24,099 bases of DNA from Candidatus Saccharimonadota bacterium (GCA_018064165.1 JAGOZV010000003.1:1-24099), one strand, 5' to 3'. Positions 14,758-22,783 are shown, counted from the stretch's first letter. The notes: generated from the letters alone by a model not told the origin. Numbers and translations are program-made.

Positions 14758-14811
14758 AAAAGTAGTACCCTATTCTATTTAAAAAAATAATGACCGCAAA
14801 GGAGCAGCGTT

Positions 14812-15324
14812 GTGCCAAAAATTGAAATCTATAGAGCCACAAAAAATGAGTTACCCAATATAGTAAAAATAATGAATTTAGCTAAGAATGAAACAAGCAA
14901 CTCGGATCATTTTGTGGCAGACGACGAAGATTTTATTCAGCGACACATTGACGCAGAAGGATTTATTGCTGTAATATCTGTTGATAGCGCTATTGCCGGC
15001 TTCCAAATTGTTCGCATACCTGGTAAAAGTGATGACAATCTTTCTCGCTATGTTCCTAATGAAAAAATACCATTGAATAAAGTGGCTCATATGGAATCTA
15101 GTGTTATTTTACCGGAGCATCGAGGTCAACATTTTCAGCGTAAATTGCTTAAAGAATGCGAAGAATGGATAAAAGAAAGGGGGTATTTTTGGGTTCTTAG
15201 TACAGTTCATCCAGATAACCTACCCTCTTATAAGAGCTTGATTGGTAATGACTACCTCCCCCTTCGTCACCTGAAAATGTATGGAAATCGCGACAGGATT
15301 ATAATGGGTAAAAAAATCAAATAA
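14812..15324 (+). CDS. GNAT-family N-acetyltransferase
   Basis: A 170-residue single-domain GNAT protein, expected to move an acetyl group from acetyl-CoA to an amine. The acetyl-CoA-binding motif A is VILPEHRGQHFQRKLLKEC (98-116, R-x-x-G-x-x-shaped RGQHF), preceded by a strand with HMESSV and followed by the motif B region LSTVHPDNLPSYKSLIGNDY. The N-terminus IEIYRATKNELPNIVKIMN is the usual first strand-helix. The substrate is unknown. GTG start is set by AAAGGAG (14798-14804), 7 nt upstream. It stands alone between the long gap and an independent promoter downstream. Confidence 0.82.
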   Translation: MPKIEIYRATKNELPNIVKIMNLAKNETSNSDHFVADDEDFIQRHIDAEGFIAVISVDSAIAGFQIVRIPGKSDDNLSRYVPNEKIPLNKVAHMESSVILPEHRGQHFQRKLLKECEEWIKERGYFWVLSTVHPDNLPSYKSLIGNDYLPLRHLKMYGNRDRIIMGKKIK

Positions 15325-15331
15325 AAACCAT

Positions 15332-15360
15332 TTGCGCCATTTGTTGTATTGGTATATACT
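15332..15360 (+). promoter_or_regulatory. Promoter of the orphan acidic protein gene
   Basis: TTGCGC (15332-15337), 17-bp spacer, TATACT (15355-15360). Transcription should start near 15367. This places an apparent in-frame start at 15349 inside the promoter and makes the ATG at 15388 the real one. Confidence 0.55.
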
Positions 15361-15387
15361 GAAATTAGCAATCAACGGAAATACACA

Positions 15388-15891
15388 ATGGAAAAGTTTG
15401 AAAACAAAAATAAAGAAACTAAACCATTCGTTGCAGACTACGATGCGGTCTTAAATGAGGTTTATTTAGGGCTAGCGCGCGAAAAAGATTTACCTAATTC
15501 TTTTGGGGCCTCAAATTTTGAAGAATATCTAAGTACTAATTTTTCTGATGATACAGAGCGTTTCAAGGTGGAGGTTATGCTTGGGGCAGATTTTGATAGA
15601 AGTATTATCGATTTGATCTGTAATGCTATGATTTTTCGTCGACAAAGTTTAATAATGAAGATGAAAACAACAGACGGATTAGGCGGGGGTGATTATCTTC
15701 CTTGGGAAGATATGATACAGGAAAGGCTTAAAGACCTACGTGCAGAAGGTGCATTAGATGTAGATTTAAACTTCGCTATAGAGCGTGTTCCTGCGTGCGA
15801 GAACGAAGAAGCGTCAGGAATTGTAAATGAAAGCTCTTCTGCTCATTCAAGTAATCAAGAAGCAGAAGACCGCGAACTAGTAGCTGCTTAA
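15388..15891 (+). CDS. Hypothetical acidic protein
   Basis: A 167-residue soluble protein that I do not recognise. It is acidic and probably mostly helical in residues 1-130 (for example DYDAVLNEVYLGLAREKDLP, FEEYLSTNFSD, RFKVEVMLGADFDRSIIDL), followed by a Glu/Ser-rich, probably disordered tail (NESSSAHSSNQEAEDRELVAA). A glycine patch GLGGGDYLPWEDM sits near residue 98. No signal peptide, membrane segment, metal-binding cluster or known catalytic motif is visible. Start at 15388 follows from the promoter position; GGAAA about 9 nt upstream is a weak ribosome binding site. Its stop overlaps the stop of the convergent redoxin gene by 4 bp. Confidence 0.65.
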   Translation: MEKFENKNKETKPFVADYDAVLNEVYLGLAREKDLPNSFGASNFEEYLSTNFSDDTERFKVEVMLGADFDRSIIDLICNAMIFRRQSLIMKMKTTDGLGGGDYLPWEDMIQERLKDLRAEGALDVDLNFAIERVPACENEEASGIVNESSSAHSSNQEAEDRELVAA

Positions 15892-16277
15892 TTTGACCGA
15901 GGGGCTTCTATGCCAACATTTCCCATAATTAATGCAGCGGCTGCCCTTATCTGATCTGGGCGAAAGCCAGTCCATTCCATTACAATCTTTTCTTCTAGTG
16001 TATCTTCTTCTGGTATATTTTCTTCTGAATAGTTCTCTTCTTCAATGACAGCTTTGTCTGTTTCTATTGATTTTGTTTTTACAAAAACAATTGGAGCTTG
16101 AAGATAGCCTGCGTTTTTCATGGACTCTAGTGCTTCTTCGTTATCTTCGAGCATAGTTACGTTAAAATGCTCTCCCTCTACTAAGCCTTCTTTATTGAAA
16201 GTCCTTTTTGTTGCATCGCATTGTACGCACCTATTTTTAGCAAACACTTCAATAGTAGTGGTTGATAATTTTTCCAT
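15888..16277 (-). CDS. nrdH: NrdH/glutaredoxin-like redoxin with acidic insertion
   Basis: A 129-residue thioredoxin-fold protein. The start IEVFAKNRCVQCDATKRTF has the C17-V-Q-C20 redox pair and following DATKR seen in NrdH, the electron donor to class Ib ribonucleotide reductase. AGYLQAPIVFV carries the cis-proline, and EWTGFRPDQI matches the NrdH-type WSGFRPD motif. NrdH is normally about 75-80 residues. Here some 33 residues rich in Glu (about 67-99) lie between the last two strands, just before WTGFRPD, plus a short C-terminal extension. No ribonucleotide reductase gene is in the window. AGGGG about 10 nt before the ATG is the ribosome binding site. Confidence 0.82.
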   Translation of the reverse strand: MEKLSTTTIEVFAKNRCVQCDATKRTFNKEGLVEGEHFNVTMLEDNEEALESMKNAGYLQAPIVFVKTKSIETDKAVIEEENYSEENIPEEDTLEEKIVMEWTGFRPDQIRAAAALIMGNVGIEAPRSN

Positions 16278-16315
16278 AAAAAAATACCCCTAAAATTAAC
16301 TTAACTCTTTAGTCT

Positions 16316-16324
16316 AGTATAGCA
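16316..16324 (-). promoter_or_regulatory. Extended -10 promoter of the redoxin gene
   Basis: Read on the minus strand the site is TGCTATACT: TG, one base, then TATACT (16321 to 16316). It lies 38 nt before the ATG. No clear -35 at 17 bp, which extended -10 promoters can do without. Confidence 0.5.
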
Positions 16325-16367
16325 AAGTTTTTAGTGTAGATTTGCAAAAAAATGTTGTAATTTAAAA

Positions 16368-19097
16368 CTATGCTTTTGGAATTTCAATGAACTCGCTGTC
16401 GCTAGGACTATTTTTTATGGAAGTGTGTTTGCGAGGCCGACTGCGGCGACGTTTTTTTGGAGGATTTGTTGGTGTGGCTGCCGTAGAAGATGTAGCTGAT
16501 GCTTTTTTAGTAGAAGGATTAGAATTACCCTCGTTGGCTATAGCCAGGCCTTCTACAGCCGCCTTCCCTGCCTTCATGGCATTGTTATTGTTGGTTTTGG
16601 TATTGTTACTATTAGTATTATTTTTGGCATTATTCTTGGTTGAAGGGCTAGGCTTCCTCTGGGGCTGTTTTTGTATAGACGACGAGACAACTTTGTCTAT
16701 TTCTTTTTCAATGTCGGCACGAGGACGGCTGAAGTTACGACGAGTGTTCTCGACTATGCGACCAGTGTTGTCTATTTGTTGTGGTGGTAGGGTTAAGGTT
16801 GTAGCGCTGAAAGCGGGTGCTTTTTCGCCATTAATGACCATGTTTATAATGAAGTGACGGTTGTTCATTTGTAGAAGGTCGCCGGGCTCAAACTGAGGTT
16901 CAAATTGCTTGGAAAGAATTGGGGCGTCGTCGGCAGAGACTCGGAAAGAGACCATGGTGCCGACGTTTCCGAAAACAGCGTTTCGTACGGTGTCACTCAT
17001 TTGGCTTATGTATTGGTTGGCGACGGTTAAATTTAGCCCGTATTTTCTGGCTTCAGATAAGATGGTGGCAAACGAATCGGTGGCGAAGTTTTGAAATTCG
17101 TCTACATACAAATAGAACGGACGACGATCTTCTATGTTTGCGATGTTGCTGCGACTCATGGCAGCTAATTGAATTTTTGTAACAAGGAACGAACCCAGAA
17201 TGGCTGCGTTATCTTCGCCAATTAAACCTTTAGAAAGATTTACGACTAAAATTTTTCCTTCGTCCATGATTTTACGAATATTAAAGGTAGATTTTGGTTG
17301 CCCAATGATATTTCGAATAATTGGGTTGGCGGTAAAGGCCCCCACCTTATTCAAAACTGGAGCAACTGCTTCTGCTACGAACTTATCGTTCCACGTGCCA
17401 AATTCTACTCGCCAGAAATTTAATACAACGGCATCTTGGCAGTATGTTAAAGTTTCTTCGCGGAACTTTTTGTCTGTTAACATGCGGGTAATGTCTAGCA
17501 TTGTTGTAGAAGGTCGATCGAGCAACGCTAAAATAGTGTAACGCAAAATATACTCAAGTCGAGGACCCCAGCTGTCGCCGAACATACGCTTTAATACCCC
17601 TATTACCTCGGAGCTAATGCTATTTTTTTGATTAGGATCGGTAACTTCTAAAGGATTAAAGCCTAAAGGAAAAGCTGTGTCGGCAGGGTTGAAGTATACA
17701 ACATCGTTTATGCGACTACCTGGTATAAATCGGAGGTTGTCAACAGCGAAATCGCCGTGTGGATCTATTATGGCGTAACCATGATTATGAAATATGTCGC
17801 TTAGCGCTAAAAGCTCTAGCATTCCAGATTTACCAGCGCCAGTTTGCCCTATTATGTATATGTGTCGGGAGCGATCTTTGCGAAGTAAACCAAATTGATG
17901 ATTTATACCACGGAAATTGGTTAGCCCAAAGGCACTAATTTCTTCATCCACCGATTGATTACCCGTAATTACAGGTAATTTAGACGGCGGTTCGGCTGTT
18001 TTGCTACTTGCCCATACTACGTTGGGCGTTTCTACATTTGTATGAGGAAGGTGGAAAATACTAGCGAGTTCTTCAATGTTAAGAATATAGCCGTTGCGTC
18101 CCATTATGCGTTTTTGATAATAATTTAGATCTTCTTTTTTAAAGCTTGGGTCGACAATTTTAAAACCATTTAAATTTGCGTAATTAAATTGCTTGAAGGT
18201 GCCCGCAAGCGCCTGCATTTTTAGCCTTGCGTCGGTGGTGCTTTCGCCTGCATAAACAAGACGAATTTTAACTTCGTAACCTAATTTTGCCGCCTTTTTC
18301 TCGGCTTCGGCTATTTGAGTTTTTTGACGCTCGGAAAGTTCGGGTGCTGTGGCGGCGCCACCAATTCCAGTTTCGGGCGGTTTCCATAATGCCTCTAACA
18401 CCCCGGTAATCCAGGTGGCGTCAAAGCCTTTAAGCGAGAAGCCACTGCCTCGGCCAGCTTTTGTGCGGCTAATCCATTTTTCGGAATCTTTATGCCAATC
18501 ATCGCTAACAGGTTTTACTAAAATTTGTACCCACATTTCGTCGCCAGAAGATTCTAATTTCGCAAGTGCGCCAGTAATTCCAGCTAAAGGATCTACCTCA
18601 AAATTCTGGAAAGTTTTAATTGGCAAGGCATCATCTTCTATTAAATCGAGATCGGCAATATAAGTTACTTTGTGATTTTTGAAATTTGTTAAAGCGTAAT
18701 CTTCGTTTGCTTCGTGAATTTGAACAGTTGGATATTGAGAATAAATTTGTCCTTCAACAAAATTACGTAAAACTTTTGGCACCCAAACATAAAAACGAAT
18801 TTGACCGTCCACCGAAGCGATTTCAAAGCTTAAATGCTCTTGCACGCCTTCGCTATATTTTAATTCAGCAGAATCTCGCAAAATACCATGAAGACTGGCA
18901 AAAAGCTGCTCGGCAGCGAGTTCTTGCTTGTCGTTTGCCTTAGGAATTTCAAGAACCAGTAAAACACTTTCAAAGTATTCTTGCATTTCATCGGCCTTCT
19001 TAAAATTTAAATACGCAAGTGTTAGGAGTACTACCGCAAGAGGCAGCCAAACATACCATTGAAGAAGGAACTCAAAAAATGTTGAAATTACGTCCAT
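16368..19097 (-). CDS. VirD4/TraD-like membrane-anchored ATPase (type IV secretion DNA-binding type)
   Basis: A 909-residue protein with one N-terminal membrane segment (about 14-32, WYVWLPLAVVLLTLAYL), a large N-terminal region without a fold I can name, and a HerA/TraD-type ATPase domain. Walker A is GQTGAGKS (417-424) after RSRHIYII; AIIDPHGDFAVDNL follows; Walker B is FYLYVDEFQNFAT (DE at 666-667), followed by the sensor-like LTVANQYISQMSDTVRNAVF and QFEPGDLLQMNNRHFI. The last about 130 residues are disordered, Asn/Ser/Thr/Lys-rich, ending in a basic patch KKRRRSRPRK. Such proteins pump or couple DNA at membranes; CPR genomes often carry them. The ATG at 19097 is preferred over an upstream TTG because the promoter lies between them. 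Confidence 0.82.
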   Translation of the reverse strand: MDVISTFFEFLLQWYVWLPLAVVLLTLAYLNFKKADEMQEYFESVLLVLEIPKANDKQELAAEQLFASLHGILRDSAELKYSEGVQEHLSFEIASVDGQIRFYVWVPKVLRNFVEGQIYSQYPTVQIHEANEDYALTNFKNHKVTYIADLDLIEDDALPIKTFQNFEVDPLAGITGALAKLESSGDEMWVQILVKPVSDDWHKDSEKWISRTKAGRGSGFSLKGFDATWITGVLEALWKPPETGIGGAATAPELSERQKTQIAEAEKKAAKLGYEVKIRLVYAGESTTDARLKMQALAGTFKQFNYANLNGFKIVDPSFKKEDLNYYQKRIMGRNGYILNIEELASIFHLPHTNVETPNVVWASSKTAEPPSKLPVITGNQSVDEEISAFGLTNFRGINHQFGLLRKDRSRHIYIIGQTGAGKSGMLELLALSDIFHNHGYAIIDPHGDFAVDNLRFIPGSRINDVVYFNPADTAFPLGFNPLEVTDPNQKNSISSEVIGVLKRMFGDSWGPRLEYILRYTILALLDRPSTTMLDITRMLTDKKFREETLTYCQDAVVLNFWRVEFGTWNDKFVAEAVAPVLNKVGAFTANPIIRNIIGQPKSTFNIRKIMDEGKILVVNLSKGLIGEDNAAILGSFLVTKIQLAAMSRSNIANIEDRRPFYLYVDEFQNFATDSFATILSEARKYGLNLTVANQYISQMSDTVRNAVFGNVGTMVSFRVSADDAPILSKQFEPQFEPGDLLQMNNRHFIINMVINGEKAPAFSATTLTLPPQQIDNTGRIVENTRRNFSRPRADIEKEIDKVVSSSIQKQPQRKPSPSTKNNAKNNTNSNNTKTNNNNAMKAGKAAVEGLAIANEGNSNPSTKKASATSSTAATPTNPPKKRRRSRPRKHTSIKNSPSDSEFIEIPKA

Positions 19098-19101
19098 GCT
19101 T

Positions 19102-19131
19102 AATATAATTATTGCACTTTTACCCTGTAAA
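19102..19131 (-). promoter_or_regulatory. Promoter of the VirD4-like ATPase gene
   Basis: On the minus strand: TTTACA (19131 to 19126), 18-bp spacer, TATATT (19107 to 19102), all within the 44-bp gap between the two genes. The -10 ends only 4 nt before the ATG, so the transcript would begin on or within the start codon, consistent with a leaderless message. No Shine-Dalgarno is present. Confidence 0.5.
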
Positions 19132-19141
19132 CACAAGTTGT

Positions 19142-20206
19142 TTATGCTTTAGTTGGCTCGGGAGCTTCGTAAGTATAAGTAGCCTTAGCCACGCGTTTAA
19201 ATTGAGGCTTACTTTGAAGATTTAATAAAATTGTGGTTTCTTTAACTTGGCGACTTTTTAACACACGGCGAACAATTTCGTCTCGGTGCAAAGGTTCATT
19301 AGAATTTTGAAGAACATTGCCAATAATATCGGCGACAGTACCCTGGTCAAAGCCCCAATTACTTAAAGCGTAAATGCCACGGCCAATAAGAACGAATCGT
19401 TTGTCTTTAATTAGTTCATTGTGGATGGCTTGCTTGGTTACGTCTTTGCGTTTAAAATCGCTATCTTTAATAGTGTCTGCAATATCCGAAAAATGCATTG
19501 GTTTACCTTTTTCCTGCAAAACAACATAAATTTTATCACGAATATTTTTTGGATTAACCGTTGGCCATTTTGCTAGGCCCCAGTTTTCTTTTAAATTTGC
19601 CATTTTTTTACTTAAAGAAGCAAGCGCGGCGATTTGCTTAGGGTGTTCGTAGCTTAATTTATCGTGCATTTCGTCGGCAGTCATTGGTTGCTTGTTGGTT
19701 TTTACAAGATTAACAATTTCGTCTACTCGTTTTCTAACAGATTTTTCATCGCCATATTCTTTTAGCGCGATTCCGCTATAGTAATTATCGTTTTCGCTAA
19801 TAACTATAAGATTTGGCGCAAGTTCGGCAATAAAAGTTAAACGTGCTTGATTCATATCGCTATCGTCGCCATTAAACATGTTTTCGGCCAAGTTTTTAGT
19901 TCGGGAAACACGACCAAGGTCTACTAAGTGCTTTGTTAGTTCTTTTTCTAAAGAATTAATTTGAGGGACTTTGTTTTCTTCTACAGAAGCCTTTAGCTTA
20001 TTTAGAATTGCTTTTTCAAGCTGACGAACGCGTTCGCGAGTAATACCAAGCAACTCCCCTATTTGTTCAAGGGTTTCTTTGTGGTCGTGAAGACCAAAAC
20101 GACGTGAAATAATTTCTTGCTCTCTTTCTTGTGGAATAAAAGCAATTATTTCATTTACTTTATCTTTAATTTCTACTGATTTGTCTTTCTCTGTTGTTTC
20201 TGCCAT
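19142..20206 (-). CDS. Sigma-70 region 4 / HARE-type winged-helix regulator
   Basis: A 354-residue DNA-binding protein. Residues about 24-72 are a textbook sigma-70 region 4: PQEREQEIISRRFGLHDHKE then TLEQIGELLGITRERVRQLE. No region 2 (core binding and -10 recognition) is present, so it is not a complete sigma factor. A linker (73-155) is followed by three winged-helix-like modules. The clearest is a HARE-HTH (220-283, IRDKIYVVLQEKGKPMHFSD through GRGIYALSNWG), the fold of the RNA polymerase delta subunit, then a second at about 290-346. The ATG at 20206 has AAGGA about 13 nt upstream; the earlier in-frame ATG at 20266 lies before the predicted transcription start. Likely a transcription accessory factor contacting -35 DNA (inference). 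Confidence 0.83.
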   Translation of the reverse strand: MAETTEKDKSVEIKDKVNEIIAFIPQEREQEIISRRFGLHDHKETLEQIGELLGITRERVRQLEKAILNKLKASVEENKVPQINSLEKELTKHLVDLGRVSRTKNLAENMFNGDDSDMNQARLTFIAELAPNLIVISENDNYYSGIALKEYGDEKSVRKRVDEIVNLVKTNKQPMTADEMHDKLSYEHPKQIAALASLSKKMANLKENWGLAKWPTVNPKNIRDKIYVVLQEKGKPMHFSDIADTIKDSDFKRKDVTKQAIHNELIKDKRFVLIGRGIYALSNWGFDQGTVADIIGNVLQNSNEPLHRDEIVRRVLKSRQVKETTILLNLQSKPQFKRVAKATYTYEAPEPTKA

Positions 20207-20269
20207 GCAAATTTTTTCCTTTTTATCTGCCCACTCAGAAATACTAACGAACTTATTATGTGTCATATC

Positions 20270-20298
20270 ATTATAACATATATTTTATTATACGTCAA
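20270..20298 (-). promoter_or_regulatory. Strong promoter of the sigma-4/HARE gene
   Basis: On the minus strand: TTGACG (20298 to 20293), 17-bp spacer, TATAAT (20275 to 20270) with TG one base before it (extended -10). Transcription starts near 20263, leaving a leader of about 57 nt. This is the closest match to the sigma-70 consensus in the window. Confidence 0.8.
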
Positions 20299-20316
20299 AC
20301 AATTAGTATGATAATC

Positions 20317-20328
20317 TCATTATAACAT
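20317..20328 (-). promoter_or_regulatory. Second copy of the extended -10 element
   Basis: The 12 bases ATGTTATAATGA (minus strand) of the promoter at 20268-20279 recur exactly at 20317-20328, 49 bp upstream. They include TGTTATAAT. A matching -35 is poor, so it may be a weaker second start or a regulator site that includes the -10. Confidence 0.4.
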
Positions 20329-20372
20329 TAATTAGACAATTTTAGAAGTTTATTTGTTAAAAATGTTTAAGC

Positions 20373-22763
20373 TTATTTAGAAGACGCTGTTGTTCTTTTG
20401 GTAGGTTTCTTAACGGACTTTTTAGCTGGCTTTTTTGCAGTTTTCTTAACGGCTTTTTTGGTTGCTTTACGAGTAGATTTTTTAGCGGGTGCTTTGTTTA
20501 GAAGCTCTTTAGCTTGTTCATGAGTTATTGTTTTAGGATCTTCGTCTTTAGGGATTTTGGCATTCTTCTTGCCATCTGTTACATAAGGCCCGAAGCGCCC
20601 ATTTAGCACCTTTATTCCATCGCCAAAATCGGCAATATTTTTTTCACGTTCTTGCTGAAGCTTTTCTTCGTAAAGTTCAAGGGCTTCGTTTAAGGTAATT
20701 GTGTGAGGGTCAAGGGTTTTGATACTTACAAAAAGTGGCCCTACTTTTATGTATGGTCCAAAGCGCCCAACGTTCGCTTCAATTTTGGTGCCGTCGGCAG
20801 TTTGTCCAACTTCTCGTGGCAAAGTGAAAGCGGTTAAGGCATCTTCTAGTGTAACAGTTTCAAGACGCTTACCTTTTGGCAGTGGAGCGAACCTAGGCTT
20901 TTCTTCATCTTCGGTGGCCCCGAGTTGTAGCATAGGCCCAAAACGTCCAAAACGCGCTAAAATTATTTTACCAGTTTTCGGATCTGTGCCTATTTCGCGA
21001 GCTTTCGCTACGGTGGTGCGATCAATATCACCAGATTTTTCAACTAATTCGTGGAAAGGTGTATAAAAGCCATGAAGCATGTCGTTGCGATTTATATTGC
21101 CCTGAGCAATTTCGTCGAACTCTTCTTCTACCTGGGCTGTAAAACCGTAATCTACGATTTGGTCAAAATGATTGGTTAAAAAGTCGCTAATTAATTCGCC
21201 ACTTGGGGTTGGAAGAAGCTTACCCTTATTGGCTCCGGTTTTTTCGGTGATAATTTCTAAAGCTGGAGTGGTATTTTCGGCAGAAACTGTTAATTGCTTA
21301 ATTTCGCGCTCGTTGCCCTCGCCTTCGCCCTTTTCTGCATAACCCCTTAACTGAATATTTCCTAAAATTGTAGCGTAAGTAGAAGGCCTGCCAATACCTA
21401 ACTCTTCAAGTTTTTTAACTAGCGAACCTTCGGTAAACCTGGCTGGTGGACGAGAGAAAACCTGTTTTGCGATGGCTGCTGAAAACCTTAATGCCATGCC
21501 GGAAGAAATTGGCGGCAAAATTGTATCGTCTTGTTTTGAACCGTAAACTTTCAAAAAACCATCAAAAACAATAACTTCGCCTTTTGCCTCAAAATAATTA
21601 TTATTAGGAAGATTATCGCCATTTATAGTAACGGTGGTTTTCTCGGTGATAGCCGAGGCCATTTGACTAGCAAGCGTGCGATTACGAATAAGTGTGTATA
21701 GCTTTTGATCGTAGGGGTTAGAACTTGCTACGGACGCGCTAATATCGGTTGGTCGAATTGCTTCGTGAGCTTCTTGAGCATTAGCGCTTTTAGTTTTAAA
21801 CTGGCGAACTTGCGAGTATTTTTCTCCAAAATTATTGTTTATATATGACTGAATGCCGTTGATGGCCTGCCCACTTAAGTGAACAGAATCGGTACGCATA
21901 TACGTAATTTTACCTTCTTGATAAAGTTTTTGAGCGCTAGACATTGTGGCTCGTGCGCTAAAACCTAGGGTGTTATTAGCGGTTTGCTGAAGGGTACTGG
22001 TTGTAAAAGGAGCCGGAGGATTGCGTTTGCCGTCGGTTTTTTTGACATCTGAAACAGTGAAATTATTTTCTGCAATGGTTGTTAGTATGTTATTTGCTTC
22101 CTCTTCAGAGGTTGGTTTTTGATTAAACTCGGCATTAATAGTTTCGTTATTGTCGTTTAAAAATGTGGCGTTAATTTTATAACTAGATTCGCTTTCAAAT
22201 TGCTGAATTTCGCGTTCGCGCTCAACCAAAAGACGAACCGCTGGCGATTGTACCCTACCTGCCGATTTTCCACCTGGCACTTTTTGCCAAACAACTGGCG
22301 AAAGCTCGAAGCCGACAAGCCTGTCTAGTATTTGCCTAGCCTGCTGTGCCCGTACTAAATTGAAATCAATGGTGCGAGGATTTTTAATTGCTTCTTCAAT
22401 AGCCTGTTTTGTAATTTCGTTAAAAACAATTCGTTTGGTTTTTTTAGCGTCAAGCCCTAAAACTTCTGTTAAATGCCAAGCAATGGCTTCGCCCTCGCGG
22501 TCGTCGTCGGTTGCTAGCCAAACTTCGTCGCTATTTTTAACCGCTTTCTTAAGCTCGGCAATAACTTTGCGTTTTTCAGGGTCTATTTCGTAAGTGGTTT
22601 CAAAATTGTTGTTTACGTCTACAGGAGGTGTCTTAGAGGCGGTTTTTTTAGCAATAGAACGCACATGCCCAACGCTAGATAAAACAGAATAATCCTTCCC
22701 TAGATATTTTTCTATGGTTTTCGCTTTGGCTGGTGATTCTACTATTACTAAATTTTTTGTCAT
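20373..22763 (-). CDS. topA: DNA topoisomerase I
   Basis: Type IA topoisomerase that relaxes negative supercoils. The 796-residue protein starts with the TOPRIM domain (LVIVESPAKAKTIEKYLG, and the acidic ATDDDREGEAIAWH with D86/D88), continues with FNEITKQAI, RAQQARQILDRLVGFELSP, GRVQSPAVRLL, and has the catalytic Tyr288 in ITYMRTDSVHLS. HEAIRPT and RFTEGSLVKKLEELGIGRPSTYA follow. The usual four-Cys zinc fingers are missing; instead three topoisomerase C-terminal repeats with GRFGPML, GRFGPYIKV and GRFGPYVTDG occur, then a Lys/Ala-rich tail of about 40 residues like histone H1. dprA ends 20 bp upstream, a pairing conserved in many bacteria. Confidence 0.96.
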   Translation of the reverse strand: MTKNLVIVESPAKAKTIEKYLGKDYSVLSSVGHVRSIAKKTASKTPPVDVNNNFETTYEIDPEKRKVIAELKKAVKNSDEVWLATDDDREGEAIAWHLTEVLGLDAKKTKRIVFNEITKQAIEEAIKNPRTIDFNLVRAQQARQILDRLVGFELSPVVWQKVPGGKSAGRVQSPAVRLLVEREREIQQFESESSYKINATFLNDNNETINAEFNQKPTSEEEANNILTTIAENNFTVSDVKKTDGKRNPPAPFTTSTLQQTANNTLGFSARATMSSAQKLYQEGKITYMRTDSVHLSGQAINGIQSYINNNFGEKYSQVRQFKTKSANAQEAHEAIRPTDISASVASSNPYDQKLYTLIRNRTLASQMASAITEKTTVTINGDNLPNNNYFEAKGEVIVFDGFLKVYGSKQDDTILPPISSGMALRFSAAIAKQVFSRPPARFTEGSLVKKLEELGIGRPSTYATILGNIQLRGYAEKGEGEGNEREIKQLTVSAENTTPALEIITEKTGANKGKLLPTPSGELISDFLTNHFDQIVDYGFTAQVEEEFDEIAQGNINRNDMLHGFYTPFHELVEKSGDIDRTTVAKAREIGTDPKTGKIILARFGRFGPMLQLGATEDEEKPRFAPLPKGKRLETVTLEDALTAFTLPREVGQTADGTKIEANVGRFGPYIKVGPLFVSIKTLDPHTITLNEALELYEEKLQQEREKNIADFGDGIKVLNGRFGPYVTDGKKNAKIPKDEDPKTITHEQAKELLNKAPAKKSTRKATKKAVKKTAKKPAKKSVKKPTKRTTASSK

Positions 22764-22774
22764 ATGTTGGTTAT

Positions 22775-22780
22775 ATTATA
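22775..22780 (-). promoter_or_regulatory. -10-like TATAAT in the dprA-topA gap
   Basis: A perfect TATAAT on the minus strand (22780 to 22775) ends 11 nt before the topA ATG, within the 20-bp gap after dprA. No good -35 is seen, and topA has no Shine-Dalgarno. It may give a short-leader topA transcript in addition to read-through from dprA. Confidence 0.35.
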
Positions 22781-22783
22781 TCT

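Larger units (their letters stand above)
14064..14811. other. 748-bp intergenic region without a convincing gene
   Basis: Reading frames are short and lack ribosome binding sites. Contents: a weak terminator at the left; -10-like TATAAT at 14133-14138 and 14193-14198 without -35; a direct repeat AAAAAAGCAAATAT (14150-14163 and 14207-14220); and a purine-rich patch GGCGAGGGGAG and AAGGGGAAG (about 14164-14190). A minus-strand frame of about 60 codons (ATG at 14459, to 14277) encodes one hydrophobic segment. The T-rich block bounded by an inverted repeat at 14492-14744 is annotated separately. Confidence 0.6.

Noticed and set aside
15349..15387. Earlier start for the orphan acidic protein
   Set aside because: This codon overlaps the promoter spacer and -10, upstream of the expected transcription start.
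16387..16857. Long plus-strand reading frame opposite the end of the VirD4-like gene
   Set aside because: It is the mirror of the low-complexity C-terminal tail; composition is Leu/Val/Arg-biased from reversed Asn/Lys codons, with no ribosome binding site or recognisable domain.
20207..20266. Earlier ATG for the sigma-4/HARE protein
   Set aside because: It lies 3 nt after the -10 element, before the predicted transcription start, and has no ribosome binding site.
20719..21066. Plus-strand frame of 115 codons inside topA
   Set aside because: Shadow of the conserved TopA C-terminal repeats; no supporting start signal.
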